A DNA stretch of 64,000 bases from Lathyrus oleraceus. Taxonomy: Eukaryota > Streptophyta > Magnoliopsida > Fabales > Fabaceae. A program made the translations under genes and the position numbers. A model generated the notes under the pieces. It was not told where the DNA came from. It was given only the letters and a program-made list of their open reading frames with translations, and made no database searches. Location of the stretch: contig NC_066579.1 of assembly GCF_024323335.1 (NCBI RefSeq), positions 133,478,354-133,542,353 on the forward strand, in the 5' to 3' direction. Shown piece after piece: positions 33,300 through 44,729 of the stretch (position 1 is the first letter of the stretch; each line of letters opens with the position of its first letter).

Positions 33300-33975
33300 A
33301 TGTTAATTCTCTTCCCCGAGTTCTCTTGGTATATTTTAAATATCTCCTTAAGAGTGTTAGCTTCTTGTTCTACTGCTTTACAGAATCTGAGACTATCATC
33401 TGTAAAAAAACAAATGAGTAACATTAAGGGCTCTTCTTGCAATACAGACCCCTTTAAGAATTTTAGTTTTTTGAGTCTGTCTTATAAGATTAGATATAAC
33501 ATCAACACATAATATAAAAGGTAAGGAGAAAGAGGATCTCCATGTCTGATTTCTTTGGTGGGGATGATCTCTTTAGTAGGGAAACCATTGATAAGGATAG
33601 AAAAGCTGACAAAATTCACACAATTCATTATGGTATTAGTGATATTATTAGGAAAACCTATGTTAGTAAGAGTTTGATGGATAATATTCCACTTAATCCC
33701 GTCATATGCTTTTTCCATGTCTATCTTAATACAAAGAGACCCAAAGTTAGTGTTAGTAGATTTGTTATTGTAATTAAAAATCTTAAAATCCACCATGGTG
33801 TTATCGGTGATCAACCATTTGTTCATAAAAGCACTATGATTCTCATTGATAATACTAGGGAGTATATGCTTGAGTCTATTAGCAATAACTTTAGTAATAA
33901 TTTTCATATCCACATTACACAAGGCTATAAGCCTAAACTCTTTAGGACTGGTGGGGTTCTTTATTTTAGGCATAA
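33300..33975 (-). pseudogene. LINE reverse transcriptase fragment
   Basis: Contains IMPKIKNPTSPKEFRLIALC, then NRLKHILPSIINENHSAF, KIDMEKAYDGIKW and HGDPLSPYLL. These include the catalytic aspartate of the palm and the GDPLSP motif. The second catalytic box survives as FTDD (near 33395-33405) in another frame. The fragment is cut at 33975 by LTR E; the last codons of the open frame belong to the LTR. Confidence 0.85.
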
Positions 33976-35475
33976 TGTAAGACCCCAATTTTGACCCTAA
34001 GATCCCTCATGCAATTTCATCATATGCATAAGCATTGGGATCACACCTTGGCACCCTCCTTACCCCTCTTTCATTAGGTTTATTTTGGGAGAGATCACCA
34101 AGCACCATGGGATTGTATCATACTTGTATATCATTATTTTACTAACCAAAATACAAAAATATGTCTTTGCATTTGCCTATCTCTTTTGTAGGTAGGGCAT
34201 GATTTCCCTTGATCTATCAAATTCATATCTAGGGTTTGAGGCCCTCATAACAAAGAGCACAACCATTAATTGATCCAAGAATGGTTATGAGCATCATATA
34301 TGAGTTCCATTGATTCCTACATGTCATATTGATCAAGTTTTCTTCAAGAGTTTGATGGTGATTTGCCTTGGAAACCCTAGTTTGACTGGGTATCTTGAGT
34401 AACTTCTCCAACAAGCTATCTTACCAATTGATCAAATATCTTAAGTGACACTTCAAAATTCATCATCTTATGCATATATGATCTACCATGAGCCAAGAAA
34501 GTCAACAGAATTGAAGGTTAGCAAGTTGGTTGATGGTGGTTGGCCAGATGAATTCATCTAATCAAAATTGGGTCTCCCTATACCCTATCTCCTACAATTT
34601 TCACCATATGAAAATGATTCCAAGAGAAAACTTACTATAAATGACATTCCAAAAAACTTTCATGTTGAGACCTAGAGCTAGTTTTTCTTGGAAAATCATT
34701 TTCTATGTAGAAACATTATAGGTCATTTTGTCTAAACCCTAATTTGAAAGTCAACTTCCCAAGGCCATAACTTGCTCAATTTTTATGATATGAAATATTT
34801 CCAAGTTGTAAAATCAAATTCAATATGTCTACTTCAACTTTGATGTTTGGAGTGAGAGATAATTCAACTTTTATGAGCATGTGATATGAGGTTACATTAT
34901 AGGTCATTTTTGACCTATACCATTGAACAAGTGATTTTTCCAAACTTCAAAAATGCATACTCTATCATTCTAAATCCAAATGACATGAAATTGGTGACCA
35001 TTTTGAAGGCCTTTTAAATATATACAAGTTTGATGAAGACACGTTTCTCATTTGAAGCTCACACAAAAAGTTAAGCAAGGTGGAATATTGAGATATATGG
35101 CTTGACACTTAGAAACTTTTTCAACATGTTGAAATTTCCAAACTTCCACCTCAAAAATATCTATGTTCCAAGCTCCAAATGAAAAAGTGTTCAACATAAA
35201 ACTTGTTCCCCTTTGCCTTGCCAAGTTCATGCATTTTGGATGAGGTTTGCGAGGTCTGCGCATGGCTTTAACAGGGCTGCATAATTGGAAAGAATCAAAC
35301 TTCAAAACTTCAGTTCACTTTGCCTTGCCAATCAAGCTTCCATTCAGACCTCATTTGGAATCATTTTGGACCTTTTTGCATTGCATCATGGGCCTGCACA
35401 TGACCATGCATTCGTGCCATCAACATTGCTAAAATTGGACAGATTTTGAAGTGTGCAAATATCATTCATTCATGC

Positions 35476-35483
35476 TATAAATA
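35476..35483 (+). promoter_or_regulatory. TATA box, first copy (LTR E)
   Basis: TATAAATA inside the duplicated segment; the second copy is at 35809-35816. The position matches the TATA box of the solo LTR at 39432. Confidence 0.6.
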
Positions 35484-35808
35484 CATGACCTCTGTGCTCA
35501 TTTGAATCACACCTTGCGCGCCAGCTTTGCCCCCCATTGAAACCCTCACATTCCCAAGTTCATGCATTTTGGATGAGGTTTGCGAGGTCTGCGCATGGCT
35601 TTAACAGGGCTGCATAATTGGAAAGAATCAAACTTCAAAACTTCAGTTCACTTTGCCTTGCCAATCAAGCTTCCATTCAGACCTCATTTGGAATCATTTT
35701 GGACCTTTTTGCATTGCATCATGGGCCTGCACATGACCATGCATTCGTGCCATCAACATTGCTAAAATTGGACAGATTTTGAAGTGTGCAAATATCATTC
35801 ATTCATGC

Positions 35809-35816
35809 TATAAATA
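35809..35816 (+). promoter_or_regulatory. TATA box, second copy (LTR E)
   Basis: TATAAATA in the second 333-bp copy, closer to the transcribed part. If both are used, transcripts would differ by 333 nt at the 5' end. Confidence 0.6.
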
Positions 35817-36335
35817 CATGACCTCTGTGCTCATTTGAATCACACCTTGCGCGCCAGCTTTGCCCCCCATTGAAACCCTCACATTCTAAAGGAAAACCTG
35901 AGAAATTTCAATTTGAAATTTGAGTTTGAATCTCAACTGTTGGAGATTCAAGAACTCCAGGATCCAAAGCCTTGCAACCTCTCTAATCACTTCCTGCTAG
36001 CTTCTCAAGTGTGATCAGATCGTGTTTGGAGCAAGCAACATCAAGAACTGCATAGCATTGAAGGTAATTTTCAGAAAACTTCATCTCTTCGATTCTCTCT
36101 CAATTCTACTCAATTCTCTTGGATCTTTGGTTGTCTGAAGTCCTACCAATGTAGGCAAGAAGATTGAGTTGCTTAGAGGTAAAATCGAAGCAACTCAGTT
36201 TACACACCTCAAAATTCAACTCCTCATATCTTTCTATATATGTGGAGTTTGTTAAAATTGAGGTCAGGAGTTCGTGCTCTACGCCATTTTTTCTTTCAGA
36301 TCATGTCCTCCTTTTTTATTTTAGTGATGGTTGAG

Positions 36336-36361
36336 GGTGGACCAGTTCGGTGAGGTCCACC
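36336..36361 (+). other. GGTGGACC hairpin in the LTR E leader region
   Basis: Perfect 8-bp arms GGTGGACC (36336-36343) and GGTCCACC (36354-36361), 10-nt loop. Allowing for the 333-bp duplication, its place matches the palindrome at 39986-40009. Confidence 0.75.
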
Positions 36362-39300
36362 AGAGAAGAAGACCAGAGCTACAACTCCGGCCGTGTGTTG
36401 GCACGTCTCTCAGCCACATGATCTTGCCATTTTGTTTTAATCTGAGGCGTTGGTTTTGACCACACGTGTGGCGCGCTGACTAGGTTCCATCATGGAACGC
36501 GCGTTCTAGTCCACTTGATCTGCCACCTCAATTAATGAGGGAGATCAAGTGGCTCACGTTTTTTGCTATTTTCTAATTTTCATTTTAATCCTTTTATTTT
36601 CATTAATTCATATTAATTTTAATATTGATCCAAAAAATATAAGAGTTTCACCAAAAAATTTCCTCTTTCATATTCTGAATTAAAATTATTTTTTGGATCA
36701 TTATTAATATTTTTCATGATTTAATTAATTTTGTGATTATTTTTAATTGTTTAAAAATACTTTTAAGTCTTTAAAAATTCTGAATTTTTTTCTCCAAGGT
36801 CCTTTGACCTTGTTTGACCTATGATAAATCTCATGGCCATTTCTTTGGTGTTTTGATGAGGTTTTAGGAATTTGACAAATCATATTAAATTTAAATGCCT
36901 TATTTTAGTATTTTTAATTTGAATAAATGCCAAATAATTTTGTTGACCGATTGTAATGACTTGTTTGAGTTTGACTCTTGTTGTTGGGCCTTGGTCAAGG
37001 TTAATTTGACTTTGTCAAGTTAATATCTTTATTTGATGCCTTTTCTCTTCAAGATAATATAATTGTGCATTTGTGTGTTGCTTGATTCTAAATGTCCAAG
37101 GGAATTCTGGGTTTCTATTAACATTCTTGTCTATTGGATTGCTACCCATTTGGTCAGATCTTTTCAACTCTTAACTTTTGATTTTGTGCATAGGATTAAT
37201 CTCTTCATCTTTTCCCCATTTATTTAATTTCAAAATCTCTCCCTCCCTTTTCAAAATCTTCTTTGATTGCACTTATTTTGTTCTAAACTTTGACCACTTT
37301 GCAAAAAGATAGAAACTTTGGCCTTATGCCATTGCATTTTCAAACTTCTTTTCTTAAATCAAACTTGTAAATAAATTTAACTATACTTGACTTAAACTTT
37401 CAAAAAGCCAAAAAGAACTAACTCATTCAAACCATTTATGAGATGTCGAAGGTAATGTCACGACACTAATATCTGAATAATACAAACAGGATAAAGATAA
37501 AGAATAGTAAAGCAAGAAACACAAGCAATTGTTAACCTAGTTCGGTGCAACTCACCTACATCTGGGGGCTACCAAGCCAGGAAGGAAATCCACTAAATAG
37601 AATCAGTTCAAAGACTCTCAGTAAACTACACAAGTTACAGTCTTTTTCACCTAATCTCTACCCGTATGACTTCTACCTAAGAACTCTTAGATATGAGATC
37701 CTACTCACTCCCCCTCAATCACACCAGTGATATTAAACAAGAATTACTTATGAAAAGAAGACACTCTTCAAAGACACACACTTGATTTTACTTAGCAGCT
37801 TCAATCAAGTAGACACACACTCATGCTTAAAAGCTTAGAGTGACAAATTACAACTCAAAAATCAGACAAATTCAATCATCTATGAGTGAATTGAATGGTT
37901 TACAAGTCACACTGTAAGAACCCAATTTTGTCCCTAATATCCCTCATGGCATCCTAACATTGCATTTGCAAAGCCTCAAGGATCATGAGCATCTTGGTTC
38001 CCCTTGCCTTTGGGTGGGACCTCTTGTGAGTGGTTTGAGATCACCAAGCATGCTTGAATTGTATATCATTGATTTTCTCATTTTTTTATTTACTAACTAA
38101 AAGCACAAAAATATGTCACTAACATTCTTTGTTTGTAGTTTGAGCAATCACAAGGTCAAGAGCTTCAAGGAAATCATTGGTACAAAGATATGGCCAAGAG
38201 AAGATGAAAACAAGCATGGTAATGATTCCCAAAGCTATCATACATCAAATATGCCTACCTAGTATCTCATTTCATCATTTTGATCAACTCAAGTCAAAGG
38301 GTTTGAGGTTTGTTCCCAAGGAAACCCTAATTCATCTGTTCATCCAACTGTGCCTTGCTCATGAAGCAACCTCAGCCCATGATCAAATACAATCAAAGGA
38401 AGTTATTTAATTCATCATTTAATGCATATTTGAACTTATTTGAGTATCCTCAATCATCAATTCATCAATATATGAGTTGTGGACTTGAGAAGTTGATCAG
38501 TCAATTCATTTAACTATTTTGAAATGCACTGAGACCTAACTTTTTATGTGTTGGTCAAATAGAGATGATTCCAAAATAAAAAATGTTCTTAAGGACAATA
38601 TGAACAACTTTCAGGTTCATCAAAAATTTATTTGAATCTTGGAAGGTCATCTCCCATTCCAAGACATTATAGGTCATTTTGACTGAAACCCTAATTTTGG
38701 GTCAACTTCCCAAGAACATAACTCATTCATCTTTTATGATTTTGAGGTGAGATCAAATGCATTGGAAAGCTTAAGATGTCTAATTCAAATGTTATGTTGA
38801 ACTAGATTTCATAATCTCAAAGTAAATACATGTGATAATGCAAAACATTATAGGTCACTTTGGACCAAATGCATTGAAAGGCAAAAAAGTCCAACTTCAA
38901 GTGCCCATAACTCCTTCATCAAAAATCCAAATGATGCAAAATTTAAGTCCATTTTGATTGTCTTGAAAATACCTACAACTTTGATGTTGGACGTTTTTCC
39001 ATTTGGGGCTTGCATCATCAAAACAGAAGGGCTTGAAGTTGGTTCAATTTGACAAAATTCTCAAAGGCATGTTTTGCACTATGAACTTCATGGTCTGTTT
39101 TCATAAATTTCCACACTTCAAATGAGTTTTTGCTCAACATAACATTTGTTCCTTATGTCAAGACTTTTCCAACCATTACCCACATGCCTATGTTTCAATT
39201 TTTCAAGTGGCATTTTCGAAGAGGTGAAGTTTTAAGCTCAATTATGCATAACATGTTGAAACTCATTGCACAAGCCATTGCATTGCCATCTGCACGTCCA

Positions 39301-39431
39301 AATCCATTTGATTGATCATCAGCATGCAAATGCAATTGAATTTGGGCCTTCTACATGATCATGCAAGCCCATGCAAGGAATATCCACTTGCCATGCACAC
39401 GAGGAAACTCACTCATTCAGCCAATTCCAGC

Positions 39432-39440
39432 TATAAATAG
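39432..39440 (+). promoter_or_regulatory. TATA box of the 3677 bp solo LTR
   Basis: TATAAATAG about 1.5 kb into the LTR, followed by GC-richer DNA. The position matches the TATA boxes of LTR E. Confidence 0.65.
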
Positions 39441-39985
39441 AGGTGCATACCTCCATCAAAGATCAACCTAAAGGCGCCTGATATGCTGCACAACGAAATC
39501 CATAGCCATTACCAAAGGAACTAGTTCACATTTCATAAAATTTTCAGATCTGAAATTCAACTGAATTTGGTTGAATCTTTAGATCTAAAGTTCCTAGACC
39601 TTCCTCATATGATCCATTGAACTTCTGTTTTGCAAAAGGAAGCAAGGAAAAGAGCTCAAATCTTCACAATCCAAAGGTATGGTTCAACTGGTTTTTGCTT
39701 CGAATCTCCTTGTTCCATGATCTATTTGCCTGACCAATGTGTTTTCTGAAGTCCTCACCTGAGAGGCAAGCCAGTGGTGGCTTTGATTTTATGTTTTGAT
39801 GAATTTCAGTTCATGTACCTGGATTTTCCAACTCTGATTTCTCACTCCATAGAAACTTTGAGTACAATCCAAGGTTACAGGGGTGATGTACATCACCCCA
39901 GCTTTCCAATGATATGAGGATCGCTCATTTTTATTAAGTTTTTAAAACCTGCAAATGTCACTGGAAAATGCATGCTCGCCGGAGA

Positions 39986-40009
39986 AGACGGTGGTGTACA
40001 CCACCGTCT
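39986..40009 (+). other. 24-bp perfect palindrome in the solo LTR
   Basis: Each half is AGACGGTGGTGT or its complement. It lies about 550 bp after the TATA box, in the probable transcribed part of the LTR. The related hairpin in LTR C uses the arm CCACCGTCTC. Confidence 0.9.
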
Positions 40010-42139
40010 CTTGCCAGATTGAATCTGGACCCTTGGATGCATCTCCCACGTTTTAATCTCAGCCATGCGTTTGGATTACTTTTAATAATGTTGGATGTTT
40101 CTCATTGACTTGGACTTACCATGAGCGCGCGCTTGAGGACCTTAGGATTGGCCACGTCAATTAATGAGATTCAATCCAACGCTCCTTGATTTTTGCTATT
40201 TTCTAATTTCTGATTTTATTTCTTTTATTTCCTTTAATTTCAAAAATTCATAACTTCTTTATTTTTAGTCCAAAAAATATGGGACCAATTGCATTTTTCT
40301 CCATTTAAATTCTAGTTTCTAAAAATGATTTTTAATATTTTTTATTTCATCATTTAATATTTTTTTGTGAATTTTCTATTTTCTGGTTATTTTTAATTCA
40401 TTTTAAATAGTTTTTAATATTCAAAAAATACAAAAATATTTTCTTAACCTATTTGAATGATGATGGATCTATGAAAAATATTCTCATCAATTTTTTAATT
40501 GATTTGAGATTTATTTGAGATTTTAGTTCAATTAGGTTATTTTTATTCATTTTTAATTGATTAAAAATAGTTTCTGACTTTTAAAAATGCTGAAATTTTT
40601 TGTCAAACTCTGTTTGACCTTGTTGAACTTAGGATAAATCACTTGGACTTTTCAAAGTTGATTTGAAGTGATTTTGAAGTTTGACCTTTCTTTATATTTT
40701 AATTCAAGTTTATTTTAAATATTAAAAATGCCAAAAATATTTTTATTCATTTCTTGACTTCCAATCTTCATCTCACTTCTGTTTTTGATTGTTTGACCAT
40801 GATCCTCAATGTCATTGGTCAACACTTGTTGATTGGTAAATACAACCCATTCAAATATCTTTTTGTACATACTTTTCATTGGTAAATACAACCCATTCAA
40901 ATATCTTTTTATGGTTTCAATGGCCACTTCTTTAATCAAATTTTTCATAACCTGTAGCTATTAGGTTTGAGTTATCCTTGAGGTAGATGTAATACTCACC
41001 TATATCCTTAGTGATGGACAATAAGTCTTCCATGCTTATTATAGGGTTAACCCCTCACTAGCATGTTGAAGCTATCCTCACATGGTGGATTTGTGGTTTT
41101 AGGTTGAGTTTTCTCCCTTGGATAACAAAAGGCCTTAAGGATTTTGGACCAATCAATTCACCAACTCATTTTGAGATTTTTACCCCGAACTACGAGGTTT
41201 TGATCCTAATCTTTTTTAAGAGGGTACGTAGGCAATGTGTTCATCCATCCAAACACAAATGTAAATAAACTTGTATATTCTCTTCTCATCTCTTCAATCA
41301 TGTTTGCACAAATAAACTTTCACAAAATACCAACCTTACAACAAATGTGAAAAGGGCTCCCTAGGAGTACCTAGGATGTTTTGGGTGCCTAACACCTTCC
41401 CATTGCATAACCAACCCCCTTACCCATATCTCTGACATTTTTACTAGTTTTTGATTTGATAAAACGTTTAGGTTTTTGTTCGCTTTCTAACCATTCCTTT
41501 GGATAAATAGAAGTGCGGTGGCGACTCGACTTGTATGATTTACCTTAGATTTAGTCAATATCTCTAATGGTAACGAATACCCCGCTACACACACGACCAC
41601 ACAAGACACAAATTCTTATTCTCTCTCAATATTTCGTTCTGTATTTCTTGTGTATAAAATCAGGTTTTCCATGTCCTTTTTATAGAAGCAATTGGCTGGG
41701 CTTGGACATCATAAAACCCTAAAACTATTTTCCTTTTAAATCTTCTCATGACAGTTGGTTAGATCTCTTTGGAAAATAAGTTAAATCACGTTGTAATCAT
41801 TGATTGATTGCAATTGCAATTAACTCATCAATCAAACGTAGATTGCCATTAAAAGCGCAATCACATAACACATAACATTCAGACTGAATGTTCTGTGTAC
41901 AGATGCCATGACATCGGGTTTGACATCCTGGAACAATCCTGCATAATTCCTTTTTAAATATCTAGCAGGTACATTATATCAGATGTCATGACATCGGGTA
42001 TGACATCCAGAAACAATCCTGCATATTTATATTTTAAACCTCCAGCAGGTACAAGATATCTTATGTTAAGACATCATATGTAACATCTTGTGAACACTCT
42101 TTGTTTTACCAAAATTGCTGCCAACACTTAGAACCAACA

Positions 42140-42958
42140 AACTCCCCCTTTGGCAAATTTTGGCTAAAACATATATCTGTCCATTTTGTTCACAAGAAAA
42201 ACACACCAGCAATTAAACAGCATAATAGTGTTTAAGCAGCAACAGAAGAAAACAGAATTACTAGCTATAATAGCAACTAGTAAAACACACAAATGCACAT
42301 GGGTACTTCTTCTCCCCCTAAGTCTGTTCAATACAGACATCTTCTTCAGCACCTGTAACATTCAGAGTTACCCTCTGACATCTCCTTCAACATCACCTGT
42401 GCAACATATCAGACATTTCCTCGAACATCTGTAAATAGAACATCATTCTGTATCATTCTGTCTTACAACAAACATCTCCTTCAACATTAGTTGTTCATCT
42501 GTTCAGCTACACCAACACATACATACTAACTGCAGTTCTCCACATACATCTCCACACAGCTCCACATATTTAACTACAGCTATCCACATATTTACTTCTC
42601 CCCTTTTTAGTCATAATAGACCAAAGGTGACCAATTAGACAAAATAAATGTCAATCAGCCTAGCAGAGAATGTCACAAGAGATGTTATAACATATAAAAT
42701 GTTAAAACATAAATGTTAGGAAATACAAACCATAATTATACACAGTTGCAATAGATGAGATAATTAGAAATCCATGGAACTCATAAAGAGCCCAAATATT
42801 ACATCAAGGCATCAATAAGGACTGCCAAAAATTACAAACATTAACCAGAAAAAAACACCACATTATCCAGCATCCAAAACAGCCAAACCAACAGGGGGAC
42901 TAGTCTTCATAACAGCACACATCACACACAGTCTTCATAACAGGGGGACAATCACAAC
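42140..42958 (-). other. noncoding region between post-pol frame and 3' LTR (SIRE-like)
   Basis: About 0.8 kb, AC-rich, with repeated ACATCTCC(T/A) words and no domain. It begins with the polypurine tract at about 42140-42153. Another CTCCCCCTA block lies near 42311. Confidence 0.6.
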
Positions 42959-43584
42959 TTAGTCTGAGAAAGTAGCTTCTTCTTCACCTTCAGATTCAGA
43001 ACGGCCACTAGATTGAGAATTGGACCTCTTACTTGAGGTATGGGCATATGACTCCTTGGCTGTACCAACCTTATCCATCTCTTCCTACTCCAAGCTACAA
43101 ATGAGAACCTATAAAGCCTCTTTCCTAGCCTTGGCAACCCTAATACCAGTATCCATCTCCTTACAAGTTTCCTTCAATTGAGCAATCAAGCCACCTTGAG
43201 AAGTTGGCTCCTTCCTTGCAAATGTCATGAAAACATCATTGACATGACTCCCTTCAAATAACTTGTAGTGAATGGACAGTGGAGGCTTCCTTCTGCTGGG
43301 AATATCACTTGTGTTTAGAATACCAGGCTGTTGGCTTAGGATAATTCCACAAATGATAGATGGAAATGCAATAGGCAGCTTTACTGCATTAGTGGAGGCA
43401 TGTCTAACAATTTGTTCAAACATAAACCTTCCAAAATCAAAGTTGAGCCTAGTTCCAATAGCATTGATGATTCTTCCAAGACCATTAGAGATGGTTGAGA
43501 TATGGTTTGTTGGCACCCAGTTGGTTGAACCAATCTTGTGCAAGATGGCATATTTAACAGTTAACTTGCCAGCTGATAGATGCT
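42959..43584 (-). pseudogene. post-pol (env-like) protein of SIRE-like element, broken
   Basis: One reading frame over 42959-43584 with two in-frame TAG stops (43109-43111 and 43085-43087) and truncation by the CACTA element. Recognisable parts are KIGSTNWVPTNHISTI, GTRLNFDFGRFMFEQIVRHA, LPIAFPSIICGI and PPLSIHYKLFEGSHVNDVF, ending in a Ser/Glu-rich acidic tail. It resembles the plant-transposon protein encoded after pol in SIRE/Maximus elements. No transmembrane segment is visible. Its role is unknown; 'env-like' describes position only. Confidence 0.65.
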
Positions 43585-43599
43585 CACTACGCCAAAAAC

Positions 43600-43965
43600 T
43601 GGAATAGACAGCGCACCTTAGAGGGCGCTTTATTACAAAAGCGCTCTCTAAAGTGAAGCGAAAAAATAAGGAGCAATAGACAGCGCACTTTAGAGGGCGC
43701 TTTTGTTATAAAGCGCCCTCAAAGGTGAAGCGAAAAAATAAGGAGAAGATAGAGGGACAACAATACATGGCGCTTTTTAGAAAGCGCCCTCTAAGGTTAC
43801 CCTTAGATGGCGCTTTTAGAAAAGCACTGTTATAAGTCCATGTGCATTTCCAGTTTATAAAGCGTTTCTGGAAAGCCTTAGAGAGCGCTTTCATAAGCGC
43901 CCTCTTAGGCCCCCTTTAGAGGGCGCTTTTTTTTCACAAGCGCCCTCTAAGGTCCCCTTTAGTAA
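43600..43965 (+). repeat. CACTA subterminal repeats (AGAGGGCGCTTT units)
   Basis: At least eight copies of AGAGGGCGCTTT or its complement AAGCGCCCTCT, often paired head to head with short spacers, each pair able to form a hairpin. This is the expected binding region for the transposon's own proteins in CACTA elements. Confidence 0.85.
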
Positions 43966-44111
43966 ACATTAAAATTATAACATACTGCGCGTTTTGTTAT
44001 TTCACTCTCTGTTATTTTCGTTCTTTTTCACGTTAGGGTTCTCACTGCTACGATTTTCGCTACTTCTAAGGCGTTCTCCTTCCACCTCTGTTAGATCTAC
44101 GACGTTTCCTC

Positions 44112-44565
44112 CTTCTACCGATCAAAGGTACACGATGCAGCTTATGAGTGTATTTATTCTAGCATACATTATTACTTGCACTATTGCTTTGTTTTAGCTT
44201 TGCCCCATTTCAGTTTTATGTTATTGTTGTCTATGCTACGTTTGTTTCGACCTGTAAAGTTTCAATATTCATAGTCATTTAAATAGTTTGGGTTTATTAG
44301 GCAATTGACGGTTGGTTTTTAAATTGCTGAATTTGATATCGCTATGAATTACATTCAAAGACTGTTGTTAGGGTTCGGTTATGGTTGCATTATAGAGACA
44401 TTAGAAACCTTTGATTTCGCGGCTTAGATTGTAGTTTAACAACATTTTGTAAAACCCTAAAATAGTTTCAAATTTTTGACTATTCAAGCAGCAATATCTA
44501 AAACACCTTCTACCAATCAAAGGTACACTATGCAACTTATGAGTGTAATTATTCTAGCATACATA
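44112..44565 (+). repeat. 59-bp direct repeat with splice-donor-like site (CACTA leader)
   Basis: 44112-44170 and 44507-44565 match with about four differences. Each contains CAAAG followed by GTACAC, a good donor consensus. A pyrimidine-rich tract ending in TAATTAG lies at 44710-44727, directly before the ATG at 44730. Confidence 0.7.
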
Positions 44566-44729
44566 GCGTAGCTAGTAACTTAAGAAGTTTAGGTATGGAT
44601 GTTATTTGATAGAGTAAATGGAGACATGAATGCCCTGCACAGAGACTAACTCAATAAAGCGAAATTGTTTTGTCTCATCCCATTTTTGGTTTCTCTTCTG
44701 AAATTGTTTTTTGTTTATTCTAATTAGTA

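Larger units (their letters stand above)
30770..33975 (-). mobile_element. decayed LINE (non-LTR retrotransposon), 5' truncated by LTR E
   Basis: Minus-strand LINE ORF2 remnants in proper order: reverse transcriptase (33975-33300), the post-RT region (33286-32296), the zf-RVT zinc-binding part (32254-32069) and a probable RNase H (31080-30780). It is broken by many stops and frame changes. LTR E begins at 33976 inside the RT domain, so endonuclease and ORF1 are absent from this side. A poly(A) tail at the left end was not identified. Confidence 0.8.
35221..35886 (+). repeat. perfect 333-bp tandem duplication in LTR E
   Basis: Copy 1 35221-35553 and copy 2 35554-35886 appear identical over their full length. 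Each contains a TATAAATA box (35476-35483 and 35809-35816), so the core promoter is doubled. The two identical 61-residue frames are shadows. Confidence 0.95.
33976..37443 (+). repeat. LTR E, plus strand, incomplete
   Basis: Begins TGTAAGACCCC and belongs to the same family as the 3677 bp solo LTR and LTR B. It carries a perfect 333-bp tandem duplication and two TATA boxes. The 3' end is missing because the SIRE-like element begins at 37444. The left target-site candidate is CATAA (33971-33975). No coding content. Confidence 0.8.
37913..41589 (+). mobile_element. solo LTR of the Ogre-like family, 3677 bp, with CACAC duplication
   Basis: Starts TGTAAGAACCC, ends CCGCTACA, and is flanked by CACAC at 37908-37912 and 41590-41594. 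The flanks join into one SIRE-like LTR when it is removed. It lacks an internal region, so it is a solo LTR. It carries a TATA box (39432-39440), a 24-bp perfect palindrome (39986-40009), the U5 box near 41379-41402 and a TGGCGACTC motif (41519-41527). Element D's LTR fragment (45485-45937) equals its first 453 bp in length. Confidence 0.95.
37444..42139 (-). repeat. 3' LTR of the SIRE-like remnant (1014 bp net)
   Basis: In sense it starts TGTTGGTTC at 42139 and ends TTCGACA at 37444. Removing the solo LTR and one copy of its 5-bp duplication leaves 1014 bp, similar to the copia LTRs at 46623 and 54630. Confidence 0.75.
37444..43584 (-). mobile_element. SIRE/Maximus-like Ty1/copia remnant
   Basis: Minus-strand element: 3' LTR (37444-42139, interrupted), polypurine tract AAAGGGGGAGTT in sense (about 42140-42153), noncoding DNA, and a broken post-pol frame (42959-43584). 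The order LTR, PPT, post-pol ORF is that of SIRE/Maximus elements and of the younger copia at 46623-55740. Gag and pol are absent; the CACTA element starts at 43585. The left target-site candidate is TGAGA (37439-37443). Confidence 0.75.

Noticed and set aside
35247..35432. Two identical 61-residue frames (also 35580-35765)
   Set aside because: They are copies within the 333-bp tandem duplication around the TATA boxes; no protein features.
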